Assembly: GCA_017398655.1 (NCBI GenBank)
Contig: JAFQFI010000030.1
Span: 1 to 35,354 of the forward strand
Reading direction: 5' to 3'
Source of the DNA: Clostridia bacterium
GTDB taxonomy: Bacteria > Bacillota > Clostridia > Christensenellales > UBA1242
DNA length: 35,354 nucleotides
A program made the position numbers and the translations under genes. Below are positions 8,101 through 16,847 of this stretch, in pieces. The first letter of the stretch is position 1; every line of letters starts with the position of its first letter. The notes under the pieces are model-generated. The model ran no database searches, was not told the DNA's origin, and worked only from the letters and a program-made list of their open reading frames with translations.

Positions 8101-8366
8101 AACTTAGTGCCTATGCAAAAGTTGTAAATAAATCTGATATTGAAAACTTTTCTAACTATGCAATTGCTCTTATATCAAAAGCTTGTGAAGATATTTTAAA
8201 GCTTGATATTACTCCAAAACCTTTGGTACTTGGTAGTGATGACCCTTGTAAAAATTGCAAACATTTTGCATTGTGTAGATTTGATGAAAACTTTAAAAAC
8301 TATAAGCGTTTACCACAAACAAAAATTACAGAAGAAAACTTTTTTAACAAGGAGGAAGACAAGTAA
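5133..8366 (+). CDS. addB: ATP-dependent helicase/nuclease subunit B (AddB)
   Basis: A 1077-residue AddB, the partner of AddA in the complex that resects double-strand DNA ends for recombination and responds to Chi. The iron-sulfur cluster cysteines are present: Cys739 (FMTCPF) and Cys1039, Cys1042, Cys1048 (CKNCKHFALC). The RecB-type nuclease motif is intact, with GTILH, GQVDRID and DYKTGK (Asp888, Lys890). The N-terminus is unusual: members normally begin with a P-loop of the form GRxGSGKT, but here it reads IFYGKTN, a short deletion that removes the loop glycines. An in-frame TGA at 5118-5120 rules out a longer start. There is no ribosome binding site before the ATG. It overlaps addA by one base. 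Confidence 0.95.
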   Translation: MSNIFYGKTNLDCVRGLIEKLKKNYQEDPQAEHLFIVPDRISVLTEVKIFESLGIESTCNIRVLTLSRLASMVMEDMTVIPKTSSCMIFQKLIKDNRQQLKCFNKRVDSDLASCVFETISQFKSCRIPVESVFVSSQNKILEDKLSDIALLYDKYQKYLKQKNLYDSLDRLDFVELKIKENNFIKSSYIYIGCFDSFTFQGFQIISSIMKTCKEFNIGLVKTDSLLNSHIYDEEFEENILKLFQFNNIEPQVVFCKEQAENQFKFLQDNLFGFNYYPLKLKDTNIELFEGKDFEEEVLFCASKIKELIISKKYNFNNFVISVCGLKQKENVIDRIFSQYNFNYYIDSSVEFKNSLIVRFLNAIYDVITENFSRVSVLSFLKNPLLCLNQEQLEDFEDYLIKYNINDIYSLKNSNIESCKFYENFNLIRNKLFETLQELLQTIEQAKIYNDYIGAFETFLAKQNIQEKLFNLATIYTQQGNIKQAKLFEQYYSNLSEVLDLLKSVLGEEECDFKLFYSTLLSGINAVKISTTPLSTNAMFVGDTSTSFYDKSKVYFVLGADEKSFPFTLNDCGLISDKEIKELSENYKLEPSIASINLKERFKSYELLLMPSEKLYLSYNYEGGNQKSKILNDISKMFVLENNSGGFNVLPFKNYEDIDFYTINNNYKTAKNNLINNLRAVYDGQANKDKNLDGLFLAVDKQEKVNLSLFDFKNNIILNKNHFFTKNSVSVSQIESFMTCPFLHFVRYGLKLKEKDEGELNALNIGTILHDVAKIFFDRNSLPMLEVNIEAEAKKCFDEVLQNQVFESVKNNNQNKVLIKNLANEAVRFCKVLNYQAKYSSFKNLATEIRFDNKNIIKSFKIKVNNHLISLVGQVDRIDKFEDYFRIIDYKTGKCDTSLKELFFGKKVQLEAYLKVVETSLKLKPAGCYYMPVKSGFADDKTSLQAKYQLKGKTVNIDSVINASDNRLEIDNLKSDIVEVKFTKNDSENRKLSAYAKVVNKSDIENFSNYAIALISKACEDILKLDITPKPLVLGSDDPCKNCKHFALCRFDENFKNYKRLPQTKITEENFFNKEEDK

Positions 8367-11300
8367 TGGCTGATATAAAATATACCCCTCAACAAGAAAA
8401 AGTTTTAAATGATAAAAGTAAAAACTTATTAGTTTCTGCTTCTGCAGGTAGTGGTAAAACTGCAACGATAATTCAAAAAATATTTAATTTAATTACTAAA
8501 GAAAATATTGACTTGCAACAACTTTTAGTAATTACTTTTACTGAAAGTGCAAGTATGGAAATGAAGTTGAGATTGAAAGAGCAACTTTTTAAATCTTGTG
8601 ACAATAACCAAAATTTATCTGAACAAATTGATAAATTGCCTACAAGTGATATAAGTACTATTCATGGCTTTTGTTCTAAGATGTTAAGAAAATACTTTTT
8701 TAAACTTGACCTTAATCCTAATTTTTTAGTTCTTAACGAAATTGACTCTAAATACTTAAAGGCAACAGCGTTAGATAAGGTAATAAATAAATATTCACAA
8801 AAGCAAGACAATGATTTTGTTCGCCTCACTTCTGTTTTTGGTGGTGGAAGAAATTTCTTAAACTTTAAAAGTAATATTTTAAGTTTTTATGAGTTTTTAT
8901 GTGCTGTAGAAAACAGACAAGAGTTTAAAGAAAAGACAAGTCAACTTTGTTATTCTTTAGACCTAAACAAAAATGAAGCATGTAAACTTATAAACGATTA
9001 TATTGCTTCTTGTTTTTATTACATAAATTGTAGTTTAGATACTTATTTAACAAAAAGCCAAATTGAAAAAGCTGATTATTTTGAAGATTTTATTTTAAAA
9101 GTTAAAACAGCAATAAGTGGTATTAACTATAATCAATTATTTTTGAAAAATAGAAAAGAATTGCTTTCTATTGAATTGCCAAGAATAACTACTAAAAAAT
9201 TAGATGAAGCAAATACTTACTTTAAAGATGAATTTAAACCATTTTATAGTGAGGTTCAAAAACTTATAACCGAAAACAAAAAACTTGTATTAGATAAAAC
9301 AGAAGAGGAGTTAAAAGAAGATTTATTTAATGCTTCTGAAATTTTGGTTAAGTTTAAAGAAGTTGAGGAAAGGTTTGAAAAGGAATATATTTTATTAAAG
9401 CAAAAAAGAAATGCTTTAGATTTTGCAGACCTTGAAGATAAGTTTTTAGATTTGCTTAATATTGAAGAAGTAAGACAAGGAATTTCTCAAACATATAAAT
9501 ACATTTTTGTTGACGAATACCAAGATATAAACAGTGTTCAAGAGTTGATATTATCAAAATTACTATCAAACAATAAAATGGTTATGGTAGGGGATATTAA
9601 ACAAAGTATTTATGGGTTTAGAAATAGTTCTCCAAATATTTTTGTAAACAAAAGTATTGCTTACGAACAATTAAAAGATGACGGAACTCTTGTTAACTTA
9701 AATGAAAACTTTAGAAGTAATCCTGAAGTATTAAACTTTGTTAACAGCATATTTAATAAGTGTATGTTTGCAAGTTTTGGTGGGGTAGAATACGAAAAAA
9801 CTGGTCAACTTAAAGGTATGACTGCATACGAAAAAGTATCTGGTATTCCTACAATAAAACTTGATATTGTTTCTACTAAAGATTTAACGGAAGTTGAAGA
9901 TGAAGAAGTTGAAGAACATAACAGTGTTTATAGTGTATTAGATGATAAAAATGTTTATGCAAAAAAATTAACCACTGCCAGAAAAGAAGCCATGATAGTT
10001 GCTAAACATATTTTAAATTTAATTGGTAAAAGTTATTATGACGCCAAAGCAAAAGAAGTTAAAAAGATTTCTTTTGGCGATATTGCAATACTTAGTAGGG
10101 GTAATGAATTTTTAAAAGAAGTATCAAAAGTTTTACTTGAATATAAAATACCTATTGAAACCAATATGGTAGAAAGTTTATATAAAAATAAAGATGTTGT
10201 TTTATTGCTATCTTTACTTAAATTAATAAATAACTATCATGATGATAATAGTTTAAGTGTAGTTTTAACAAGTATATTTGCTTGTGTAACTTTTGATGAA
10301 CTTATAAAAATAAGAAGTGAATATCCTGAAGAGTTTTTATATGAAAGTGTTAAACTATATTTTTTTGATGAAACAAAAAAAGAAGAACCTTTATATAAAA
10401 AGTTGGAAAGTTTTTTTGATTTAATAAAAACTTTAAAAGAAATGTTAAGTTATTCTTCTATTTACGACTTATTATGTTTTGTTCAAAATAAGTTTGATTT
10501 TTTAAATTATTTTAAATCACTTCCTGATGGCGCAAATAGATATCAAACTATAAAAAATTATATGCATAGTTTTATATCAGCTGAATATAATTTTGACCTA
10601 AATAGATATTTAGAGTTTGTTGATAACTATGCTGAAGAAGCAAAATTTTCTACAGCTATGAATAGTAGTGTAGATAGTGTAAAACTTGGCACAATTCACT
10701 CAAGCAAAGGACTTGAGTATCCAATTGTTTTCTTGGTGGGTAGTGGTAGAAGTTTTTCTAATATTTCTCAAAGAGAAGAAATTTTAAAAGATAAAGATTT
10801 TGGTCTTGGCATTGCTTCATACAATTTAGCATCATTTGAAAAAAGTGAAAATTTAGCAAGAAATGCAATTAGTTTAAATATTAAAAAACAAGAAAAAGCA
10901 GAAGAGTTGCGTCTTTTGTATGTAGCACTTACAAGAGCAAAAAATCATTTGTTTATTGTAGGGCATACAAACCTTTTAACATTGCCAAAAATATCTTCAA
11001 GTAAAGATGCAGAAAGTGTTAACAATTTTATGCCGTGGATTTTATCTGGGCTTACATTACTTGGCTTTAATTCCTTAAAACAAAACGCAAAAGGTTTTTG
11101 TGATAAGCATAATGATTTTGAAATTGATATTTCAGTTTTTAATGATAACGATTTTATTTTAAATAAAGAAGAAGTTATAACTTTTAATCAAAAGGGAAAT
11201 AATATAAAACAAGTTGAAAAGTTAAATAATTTATTTAATTTTAAAATGGAAGAAAGTACAAATATTGCACTAAAAAATACAGTTTCAAGTATGTTGCAAG

Positions 11301-11869
11301 AAAACTCTGATGAAGGTGTTAGTTTTAATTTTGAGCCAGTAAAATTGGAAATATTTGAAAATAAAAAACAAGATATAGATTCAGCAAAACTTGGTACTAT
11401 TTATCATAATGTAATGCAAAAAATTGATTTTGATACAAAGCAAGTAGAAAGCATTGAGCAAATTGAAAGTTATTTAAATTTGCTTAAAGTTGATGAAAAA
11501 TACAAAGAAGTTATTTCTGCAAAAAAAATAAAAACATGTGTTGAAAAGTTAAAAAGTTTTAATGTTGTTTGGGCTAAAAAAGAATTACCATTTTTAAGTT
11601 ATTTGCCATATAATTTTATTTTTAAAAATAGTAAAATAACAGATAAAATATTAATTCAGGGTGTAGCCGATTTATTAATTAATATTGATAATAAAATTTA
11701 TTTAATTGATTATAAAACAACAAAAGCAAAAAAAGCCGACCAGTTGGTCGAAAAATATAAGCTTCAATTAGATTTATACGCAATATGCTTAGAAAAAGCG
11801 TTAAATATAAAACTAAGTGGTACTTATATTTATTCTTTTTGGTTTGATGATTTTATTAAAATAAATTAA
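8366..11869 (+). CDS. addA: ATP-dependent helicase/nuclease subunit A (AddA)
   Basis: A 1167-residue AddA, the motor and second nuclease of AddAB. UvrD-type helicase motifs appear in order: Walker A SASAGSGKT at 24-32, TFTESAS motif Ia, DEYQD at 383-387 (Walker B), VGDIKQSIYGFR motif III, NENFRS motif IV, TIHSSKGLE motif V and LYVALTRAK motif VI. The C-terminal RecB-type nuclease has GTIYH (His1014), ADLL and DYKTTK (Asp1115, Lys1117) followed by QLDLYA. All catalytic residues expected for ATPase and nuclease are there. AAGGAGGA lies in the end of addB, and the start overlaps the addB stop as TAATG, so translation is coupled. No clear hairpin terminator follows. Confidence 0.97.
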   Translation: MADIKYTPQQEKVLNDKSKNLLVSASAGSGKTATIIQKIFNLITKENIDLQQLLVITFTESASMEMKLRLKEQLFKSCDNNQNLSEQIDKLPTSDISTIHGFCSKMLRKYFFKLDLNPNFLVLNEIDSKYLKATALDKVINKYSQKQDNDFVRLTSVFGGGRNFLNFKSNILSFYEFLCAVENRQEFKEKTSQLCYSLDLNKNEACKLINDYIASCFYYINCSLDTYLTKSQIEKADYFEDFILKVKTAISGINYNQLFLKNRKELLSIELPRITTKKLDEANTYFKDEFKPFYSEVQKLITENKKLVLDKTEEELKEDLFNASEILVKFKEVEERFEKEYILLKQKRNALDFADLEDKFLDLLNIEEVRQGISQTYKYIFVDEYQDINSVQELILSKLLSNNKMVMVGDIKQSIYGFRNSSPNIFVNKSIAYEQLKDDGTLVNLNENFRSNPEVLNFVNSIFNKCMFASFGGVEYEKTGQLKGMTAYEKVSGIPTIKLDIVSTKDLTEVEDEEVEEHNSVYSVLDDKNVYAKKLTTARKEAMIVAKHILNLIGKSYYDAKAKEVKKISFGDIAILSRGNEFLKEVSKVLLEYKIPIETNMVESLYKNKDVVLLLSLLKLINNYHDDNSLSVVLTSIFACVTFDELIKIRSEYPEEFLYESVKLYFFDETKKEEPLYKKLESFFDLIKTLKEMLSYSSIYDLLCFVQNKFDFLNYFKSLPDGANRYQTIKNYMHSFISAEYNFDLNRYLEFVDNYAEEAKFSTAMNSSVDSVKLGTIHSSKGLEYPIVFLVGSGRSFSNISQREEILKDKDFGLGIASYNLASFEKSENLARNAISLNIKKQEKAEELRLLYVALTRAKNHLFIVGHTNLLTLPKISSSKDAESVNNFMPWILSGLTLLGFNSLKQNAKGFCDKHNDFEIDISVFNDNDFILNKEEVITFNQKGNNIKQVEKLNNLFNFKMEESTNIALKNTVSSMLQENSDEGVSFNFEPVKLEIFENKKQDIDSAKLGTIYHNVMQKIDFDTKQVESIEQIESYLNLLKVDEKYKEVISAKKIKTCVEKLKSFNVVWAKKELPFLSYLPYNFIFKNSKITDKILIQGVADLLINIDNKIYLIDYKTTKAKKADQLVEKYKLQLDLYAICLEKALNIKLSGTYIYSFWFDDFIKIN

Positions 11870-11989
11870 AAATAAAAAAATAATTATTTAATTAAATATT
11901 AATTTATTAAAAAATAAATGAAAATAATAAAAAATTAATTAATTTTAAAAATAAATTTGTTCTTTTTGTTTTTAATTATAAATTCTTTG

Positions 11990-11998
11990 TGTTATACT
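11990..11998 (+). promoter_or_regulatory. Extended -10 promoter for the 744-residue membrane protein gene
   Basis: TG-T-TATACT (11990-11998) in the otherwise featureless AT-rich gap after addA. No good -35 box lies 16-18 bases upstream, as is common for extended -10 promoters. The start is expected near 12005. Confidence 0.5.
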
Positions 11999-12032
11999 AC
12001 CATATATTAAAAGATTATAAGGAGTGAAGTAT

Positions 12033-14267
12033 ATGTTCCAATTAGGTGCTACAGCAGAAAGCATTATTGAAAGTGTTAGAGATTTCTTTGACCTTGTTTT
12101 TCTTGAATTTTCTGCATTGTGGTTTTGGCCTGTTGTTGTATTAGGGTTAATGCTACTTGCAGTTATTGTAATGTCTTTCTTAGTAGGTTTTTCTTATGAA
12201 AACAGAATTTTAAAGAGTGTTAACAAAATTAACTCTTACTTTTTAACCAAACCATTTATTACTGAAGAAAATTTGGTTGAGTTTAATTTAAAGATGAAAA
12301 AAGTTCCAAAGGTTTTAAGAAACAATTGGCAAATTTATATGCTTAACCGTGAAGATACTCCTACAACATATATAAATGTAAACACCTGTATTGATAAACC
12401 TTTAAGAACAAGTTCTATTGAAAAGAATATTGGCAACTTTACAATCTTTACAATTTTCTTAACACTTTTATCATTTATTGTTGGTTTGAAGTATGCACAA
12501 TTTGTAATGATTAAAAATACTCCGGGTGATACACTTTTCTTTGCAGCACTTGTTCCACTTGCTATTGTTTTAATTTATACAATTTTTATTCTGATTATTA
12601 AAGCAGCAAAAAATGATATTTATTCAATGCTTTATGACAACTTCCCATTGTATGAAAGAAACTTAACAAAAGCAGTTTCTACTTTACCTGCTTATGTTGA
12701 TTATGAAATTTTATTTACTAAAAAAGAAATTAAAGAAGGTATTCCAATTCTTCAACAATATTTGGAAAAGAGAGCACTTGTTGAACAACAAGAACTTGAA
12801 AAAGCAAGAGCAAACTCTGTTGCTTGCGAAGAATATGATTTTGCTGAACTTGGTATTGATGGCTCATTAGTTTTAGAAAGAGCTATGAAGGAAAGTGAAA
12901 CATTTATTAGAACTCGTAACAGATTGCAAGAAGAATGTGGATCTATTGAAACAGAAAAAGAAAACTATAAAAAGAACTTTGAACAAGCTTCAAAAGATTA
13001 TCAAAGAAAACTTCAAGCAAGTAGAGAAAACTTGGAAAGTTTAAAAGCTCAACAAGAATCTTCTACAAACCGTATTGAAAGTAACTATATTAGAAAACAA
13101 CAAGCTGACGAAATTAAAAAGCAACAACAACTTGAAAAAGACAACGAAGAAGCAACTGCTAAATTTAATGAAGAACAAATTTCTTTACAACAAGAAATTG
13201 ATAAGCGTCAACAAGAAATTGAAGAGAAAAAAGCTTTTGTTCAACAAGCTATGTTACTTGAGTTTAAACACTATGCAAATACTTTGTATAAAGCTTTAAC
13301 TCAAAAAGCAACAGAACTTGGTAATCAAAAACTTATTGCTCTTGCTCAAGAAAATACCGACCTTAAAGCACTTCTTACAGATATGCAAGGTATTGGTATG
13401 ACAGATCAACAACTTGACCCTAACGCAAGTTTAATTCAACAAACAGATGTAACAACAGAAAACTTGTATGAAATGACAGCTTCTGACCAAAATCAAATGC
13501 AAGAAAACAGAGAAATGTCTGAAGTAATGAGTCAAGAAGAAGACCAAAAACAAGAAGAAATGAAAGCTCAACAAGAAGCACAAGCAAATGCTGAAGGTCA
13601 ACCAGAAGTTGCACCTCAAGTTGATGCAAATGCTTATAGCGATATTCCACAACCAACAGACCCAATTGCAACAGAAGAAGCACCTGCAGTTGATGCAAAT
13701 GCTGATGTTAATGCAGATGGAAATACTGATGGAACTGTTGATGCAAACGGTGGTGTTGCTGATGGTACTATTGGTGGAGATGGTGGACAACAAATGGATG
13801 TTCAACCAGAAGTTACACAACCTCAACCAGAAGAAGATTTAGATGCAATTCAAAAACAAATTGAAGAAGAAAATAATAAACTTCAACAACAAAAACAAGA
13901 GTTTGAAAATGATTTGAATAACACAATCTCACAAATGGATGCTCAAGCTGAACCAGTTGTAGAACAACCTGTTGCACAAGAAGTTCCTGCTGAACCAACT
14001 CCGGTTGTAGAAACTCCAGCTCCTCAACCAGAACCTGCTCCTGTTCAAGAAGAAAAACCTGTTGCTCAACCAGAGCCAGAACCTGCAGAAGAATCTGAAG
14101 AAAGAACTTCAAGCAGAAGTAGATCAGCAAGCAGAGGTAGGGCTGCCGGCAGAGGTAGAACTGCAGGAAGAGATACATCAAAAGGTGGAAGTGCTAAAAA
14201 GGCAACATCAGAAATTGATGCGTTAAATGCAGAAATGCAAAAGTTAATTGATTCTACAAAAAATTAA
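12033..14267 (+). CDS. Three-helix membrane protein with coiled coil and low-complexity tail
   Basis: A 744-residue protein I cannot assign to a known family. Three membrane helices lie at about 29-53, 135-153 and 167-190, separated by a roughly 80-residue basic loop, which suggests N-out and C-in topology. From about 230 to 425 it is a Gln-, Glu- and Lys-rich coiled coil. Residues about 470-690 are low-complexity, rich in Gln, Glu, Pro, Ala and Val, with an Asp/Asn/Gly-rich stretch near 555-590. The end is a Ser/Arg/Gly patch (SRSRSASRGRAAGRGRTAGR) and a short amphipathic helix. The start is ATG 12033: AAGGAG at 12019-12024 is 8 bases away, whereas the in-frame GTG at 12024 overlaps that site. 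A terminator follows. A membrane-tethered scaffold is plausible. Confidence 0.85.
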   Translation: MFQLGATAESIIESVRDFFDLVFLEFSALWFWPVVVLGLMLLAVIVMSFLVGFSYENRILKSVNKINSYFLTKPFITEENLVEFNLKMKKVPKVLRNNWQIYMLNREDTPTTYINVNTCIDKPLRTSSIEKNIGNFTIFTIFLTLLSFIVGLKYAQFVMIKNTPGDTLFFAALVPLAIVLIYTIFILIIKAAKNDIYSMLYDNFPLYERNLTKAVSTLPAYVDYEILFTKKEIKEGIPILQQYLEKRALVEQQELEKARANSVACEEYDFAELGIDGSLVLERAMKESETFIRTRNRLQEECGSIETEKENYKKNFEQASKDYQRKLQASRENLESLKAQQESSTNRIESNYIRKQQADEIKKQQQLEKDNEEATAKFNEEQISLQQEIDKRQQEIEEKKAFVQQAMLLEFKHYANTLYKALTQKATELGNQKLIALAQENTDLKALLTDMQGIGMTDQQLDPNASLIQQTDVTTENLYEMTASDQNQMQENREMSEVMSQEEDQKQEEMKAQQEAQANAEGQPEVAPQVDANAYSDIPQPTDPIATEEAPAVDANADVNADGNTDGTVDANGGVADGTIGGDGGQQMDVQPEVTQPQPEEDLDAIQKQIEEENNKLQQQKQEFENDLNNTISQMDAQAEPVVEQPVAQEVPAEPTPVVETPAPQPEPAPVQEEKPVAQPEPEPAEESEERTSSRSRSASRGRAAGRGRTAGRDTSKGGSAKKATSEIDALNAEMQKLIDSTKN

Positions 14268-14276
14268 TTTTTAAAC

Positions 14277-14311
14277 AAAAAAACATTAAGGTGAATCCTT
14301 AATGTTTTTTT
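14277..14311. terminator. Bidirectional terminator
   Basis: Perfect stem ACATTAAGG/CCTTAATGT with loop TGAAT, flanked by an A-run and a T-run. It lies between the convergent genes ending at 14267 and 14376. Confidence 0.9.
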
Positions 14312-14375
14312 ATGTTTATTAGATTAAAATTTAAACCTACTTATTATAAATAAATTACCAATACATTATACAAAC

Positions 14376-15176
14376 CTATGCTTTTATTTTGCTAAACACA
14401 GTTAGTTCTACCAACTTGCTGTGTTTTTTTGCACTTTCTAAATTCTTTGCACTTATAATATTGTCTTTTTTAATAATAATTTCGTTATTAATACCATAAA
14501 TTGTTTTTAGTGCTTTTCTGCCAATTAAAAAACTGCCATTGCCAATTAGTTTTTGTGGGGTGGGTTGTTTATAAATTTTGAAAGGTTGAGATGGCTTTTC
14601 TTGTTTTTTAATTTCTTCTTTTTCTATTTGTGGTGGGTTAAGTGTAGGTTGTATATTTTCTGTTTGTTCTTTTGGCATTATTGTTATTAAATTGTTATTA
14701 GTTTTATTTTGTTTAATTTTTGGTTTAAAGTTTGAAATGCTTAATTTTTTATTTTGTGTATTTATAATTATATTTTCTCCAACATTTAAAAGTTTGCTTA
14801 TATTATAGTTTGCTTTTGTACTTGTTAATAATGTTTGTACTTCAAATTTTTCATTAAGTTCTATATCTATTAATTTGCCTTTATATTCGCCATCTAAGGT
14901 ATAAACATTTTGATTTATAGGGTTGTTTTCTGTTTTATTATTTTCGTTTATGCAAAGGCATAATGCTTCGTTGTTTTTTATAACTACAGAACTTTCGCCC
15001 AATTTATAAATTTTATCTACTTTAATAGTATATTCTTCTTCATCATTATCAAACATTTTTAAAGTTTGAATTTTTTTGTAATCAGAACTAAAGTAAACAT
15101 CTTTAATTGTTCCTTCAATTTTTCCTGAATATAGGTTAAGTACGGGTTTTGCAATTATTTCGCTTAGTAAACTCAT
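14376..15176 (-). CDS. PRC-barrel domain protein
   Basis: A 266-residue cytosolic protein. Residues about 6-68 look like a PRC-barrel (AKPVLNLYSGKIEGTIKDVY, then a beta-strand pattern ending SSVVIKN), and 88-140 resemble a second, more diverged barrel (VYTLDGEYKGKLIDIEL). A Lys-, Asn- and Pro-rich linker (about 150-210) leads to a C-terminal piece (SFLIGRKALKTIYGINNEII) that may be a third barrel-like unit. PRC-barrels occur in photosynthetic, RNA-processing and sporulation proteins (RimM, YlmC/YmxH), usually as binding modules. GAGAGGG precedes the start. It is divergent from the SPFH-like gene, sharing a 125-base control region. The specific role is unknown. Confidence 0.75.
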   Translation of the reverse strand: MSLLSEIIAKPVLNLYSGKIEGTIKDVYFSSDYKKIQTLKMFDNDEEEYTIKVDKIYKLGESSVVIKNNEALCLCINENNKTENNPINQNVYTLDGEYKGKLIDIELNEKFEVQTLLTSTKANYNISKLLNVGENIIINTQNKKLSISNFKPKIKQNKTNNNLITIMPKEQTENIQPTLNPPQIEKEEIKKQEKPSQPFKIYKQPTPQKLIGNGSFLIGRKALKTIYGINNEIIIKKDNIISAKNLESAKKHSKLVELTVFSKIKA

Positions 15177-15204
15177 TAAGTCCCTCTCTTTTTTTATAAA
15201 TAAT

Positions 15205-15234
15205 GGTATATCACATTTTATTTATATGTTGTAA
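15205..15234 (-). promoter_or_regulatory. Promoter for the PRC-barrel gene in the divergent region
   Basis: Minus strand: -35 TTACAA (complement of 15229-15234), 18-base spacer, extended -10 TG-A-TATACC (complement of 15205-15210 plus flank). The start is expected near 15198, leaving room for the GAGAGGG site. Confidence 0.5.
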
Positions 15235-15301
15235 TTTTTGTAATTATTATTTATTTAGTAGCGTTTTTATTTTTGTTATGTTAAAATTGTTGCATAAAAT
15301 T

Positions 15302-16762
15302 ATGAGCTTATTTACTAAATTTAAAATGATGTTTAATAAAACTATTAACCTTTTGCCACACCAAAGAAATGATGTGGTTTCTTTTGTTAGGTTAAGAAAG
15401 GGTATGGTAAAAATTGGCTCTGAAGCAGTTGTAGAAGAGGATTATAACTTAGTTTTTGTTTATTACAATAAGGTATGTGATATTTTACAGCCGGGTACTT
15501 ATAAAATAAATGAAGATACTATTCCAAAGTTATTTAAATTTTCAAAATCTTATTTAACTAAAAAAGGTTTTTTTATTCCTAAAACAATTACAAGTGATGT
15601 TTATTTTGTTCGTTTAAAAGAATTTAACCATAATATGTTTAAAACGGCTGAAAGGATAACAGCGTATAATGGTGACGAAAAAGTTAAAATTAGATTAGAA
15701 GGCACCTTTACTTTTAGAGTTTGTGATGTTGATAAATTTATGAATGCCTTATGCAATGACTATGCAATTATTAGAAATAAAAAAATTATGAAAGAACTTT
15801 GTTCAACTGTTGGTTTTGAAAGTTCTAAAGCTTTAAATGGTAAGAAATTTACAATTGATGATTTTATTTATAATAAAGAAAAAATTTGTCAGGCAATAGA
15901 AGAAGGTGTTAACAAGCACACTCAAACATTTGGTGTAGAAGTATGTAGGTTTTTTGTGGGTAATATTGTAGCACCTAAAAAACATTTAAATGTTTCTCAA
16001 ATAGAATCAATTGATAAAAAAGAATTTACAAAACAAACAGAAAATGTTGATGTTGCAAAACTTGTTGAAGATAGGTTGAATAATTTACAAAAAGATTTAA
16101 GTGTTGTTTATGTAAATGAAAAAGGGGAAAACTCTTTTGAAAATTCAAATCATATAAATTCCTTAGAAAGAGTTGATGTTCCATCTTCCGAAAATATTTC
16201 TAAAATTGATATTAACTCTTTGGGTAATCAAGGTGCTGTTACTGATGATAGCACAAACCCTTATGCAATAAAGAAAAATCAAAAATTTGGTGATGAGCCA
16301 GTTGAGCCACAAACCCAAACTTATTTTGAAGAACCAACAGTTTCAACTACACCAGATTATAGCCAGCCAGAGCCAAATATTTTGTCTTCTGAGCCAAATG
16401 AAACAGGGGTTGAACAAAAACCTGTAAAACATAAAAAAGCTTCTAAAAACGAAGATTTAAGCATTGATGATGAGTTGGTTGATACTCTTATTGATAAGAT
16501 TAATAGTAGAAAGAAACAAAAGAAAAATAATCGTATTGTAGAAATTTTAACAAGTGCAGGTATTGCAGAACCAACAACTTCATCTACTCAAAGTTCTAAC
16601 AAAACAACTTGTTCTCATTGTGGGGCAGAAATGCAAGGTGATGCAAAGTTCTGTCCTAAGTGTGGTAAGTCAGTTGACGAACTTAAGGTTTGTGCTTGTT
16701 GTGGTGCTAAAAATTTTGCAACTGCTGAGAGTTGCTGTGTATGTAAAAGTAAACTTGATTAA
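15302..16762 (+). CDS. SPFH/YdjI-like protein with two C-terminal zinc ribbons
   Basis: About 486 residues from this start. The first 240 or so match the SPFH (band-7-like) domain of the YdjI/virion-core-like family: ILQPGTYKI, then SDVYFVRLKEF, then the block VKIRLEGTFTFRVCDVDKFM. A long polar linker rich in Pro, Gln and Glu follows. The C-terminus has two zinc ribbons: CSHCGAEMQGDAKFCPKCGK and CACCGAKNFATAESCCVCK. Relatives are cytosolic proteins of unclear role near membranes or in stress responses. The start is uncertain: the frame runs back to 15203, candidates are ATG 15278, 15302 and 15326, and none has a ribosome binding site. I chose 15302 because the sequence before it looks like promoter DNA. 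Confidence 0.85.
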   Translation: MSLFTKFKMMFNKTINLLPHQRNDVVSFVRLRKGMVKIGSEAVVEEDYNLVFVYYNKVCDILQPGTYKINEDTIPKLFKFSKSYLTKKGFFIPKTITSDVYFVRLKEFNHNMFKTAERITAYNGDEKVKIRLEGTFTFRVCDVDKFMNALCNDYAIIRNKKIMKELCSTVGFESSKALNGKKFTIDDFIYNKEKICQAIEEGVNKHTQTFGVEVCRFFVGNIVAPKKHLNVSQIESIDKKEFTKQTENVDVAKLVEDRLNNLQKDLSVVYVNEKGENSFENSNHINSLERVDVPSSENISKIDINSLGNQGAVTDDSTNPYAIKKNQKFGDEPVEPQTQTYFEEPTVSTTPDYSQPEPNILSSEPNETGVEQKPVKHKKASKNEDLSIDDELVDTLIDKINSRKKQKKNNRIVEILTSAGIAEPTTSSTQSSNKTTCSHCGAEMQGDAKFCPKCGKSVDELKVCACCGAKNFATAESCCVCKSKLD

Positions 16763-16784
16763 TAATTAAATATTTTAACTTTTG

Positions 16785-16790
16785 TATAAT
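16785..16790 (+). promoter_or_regulatory. Possible -10 box for the DUF1858-DUF1540 pair
   Basis: A perfect TATAAT preceded by TTTTG, about 58 bases before the DUF1858 start; no good -35 box is visible. It would start transcription near 16797. Confidence 0.4.
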
Positions 16791-16847
16791 AAATAGAATT
16801 AAAAAATAAAAAGGAACAAAAACTAATAATATAGGAGAAATTATAAA

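Noticed and set aside
11870..11990. Terminator after addA
   Set aside because: Only AT-only palindromes such as AAAATTAATTAATTTT are present, with no G-C pairs, so I do not call a terminator.
12024..12032. GTG at 12024 as the start of the membrane protein
   Set aside because: It overlaps the only Shine-Dalgarno site, which is correctly spaced for ATG 12033.
13690..13790. Possible CRISPR or tandem repeat array in the GAT/AAT/GCA-rich stretch
   Set aside because: The repetition is at the codon level (Asp, Asn, Ala, Gly), with no constant repeat-spacer spacing, and lies in an open frame.
13420..14181. Long open frames on the minus strand and in other frames inside the 744-residue protein gene
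   Set aside because: They are products of the repetitive CAA/GAA/GCA codons of the real gene. Their translations are low-complexity and have no start signals.
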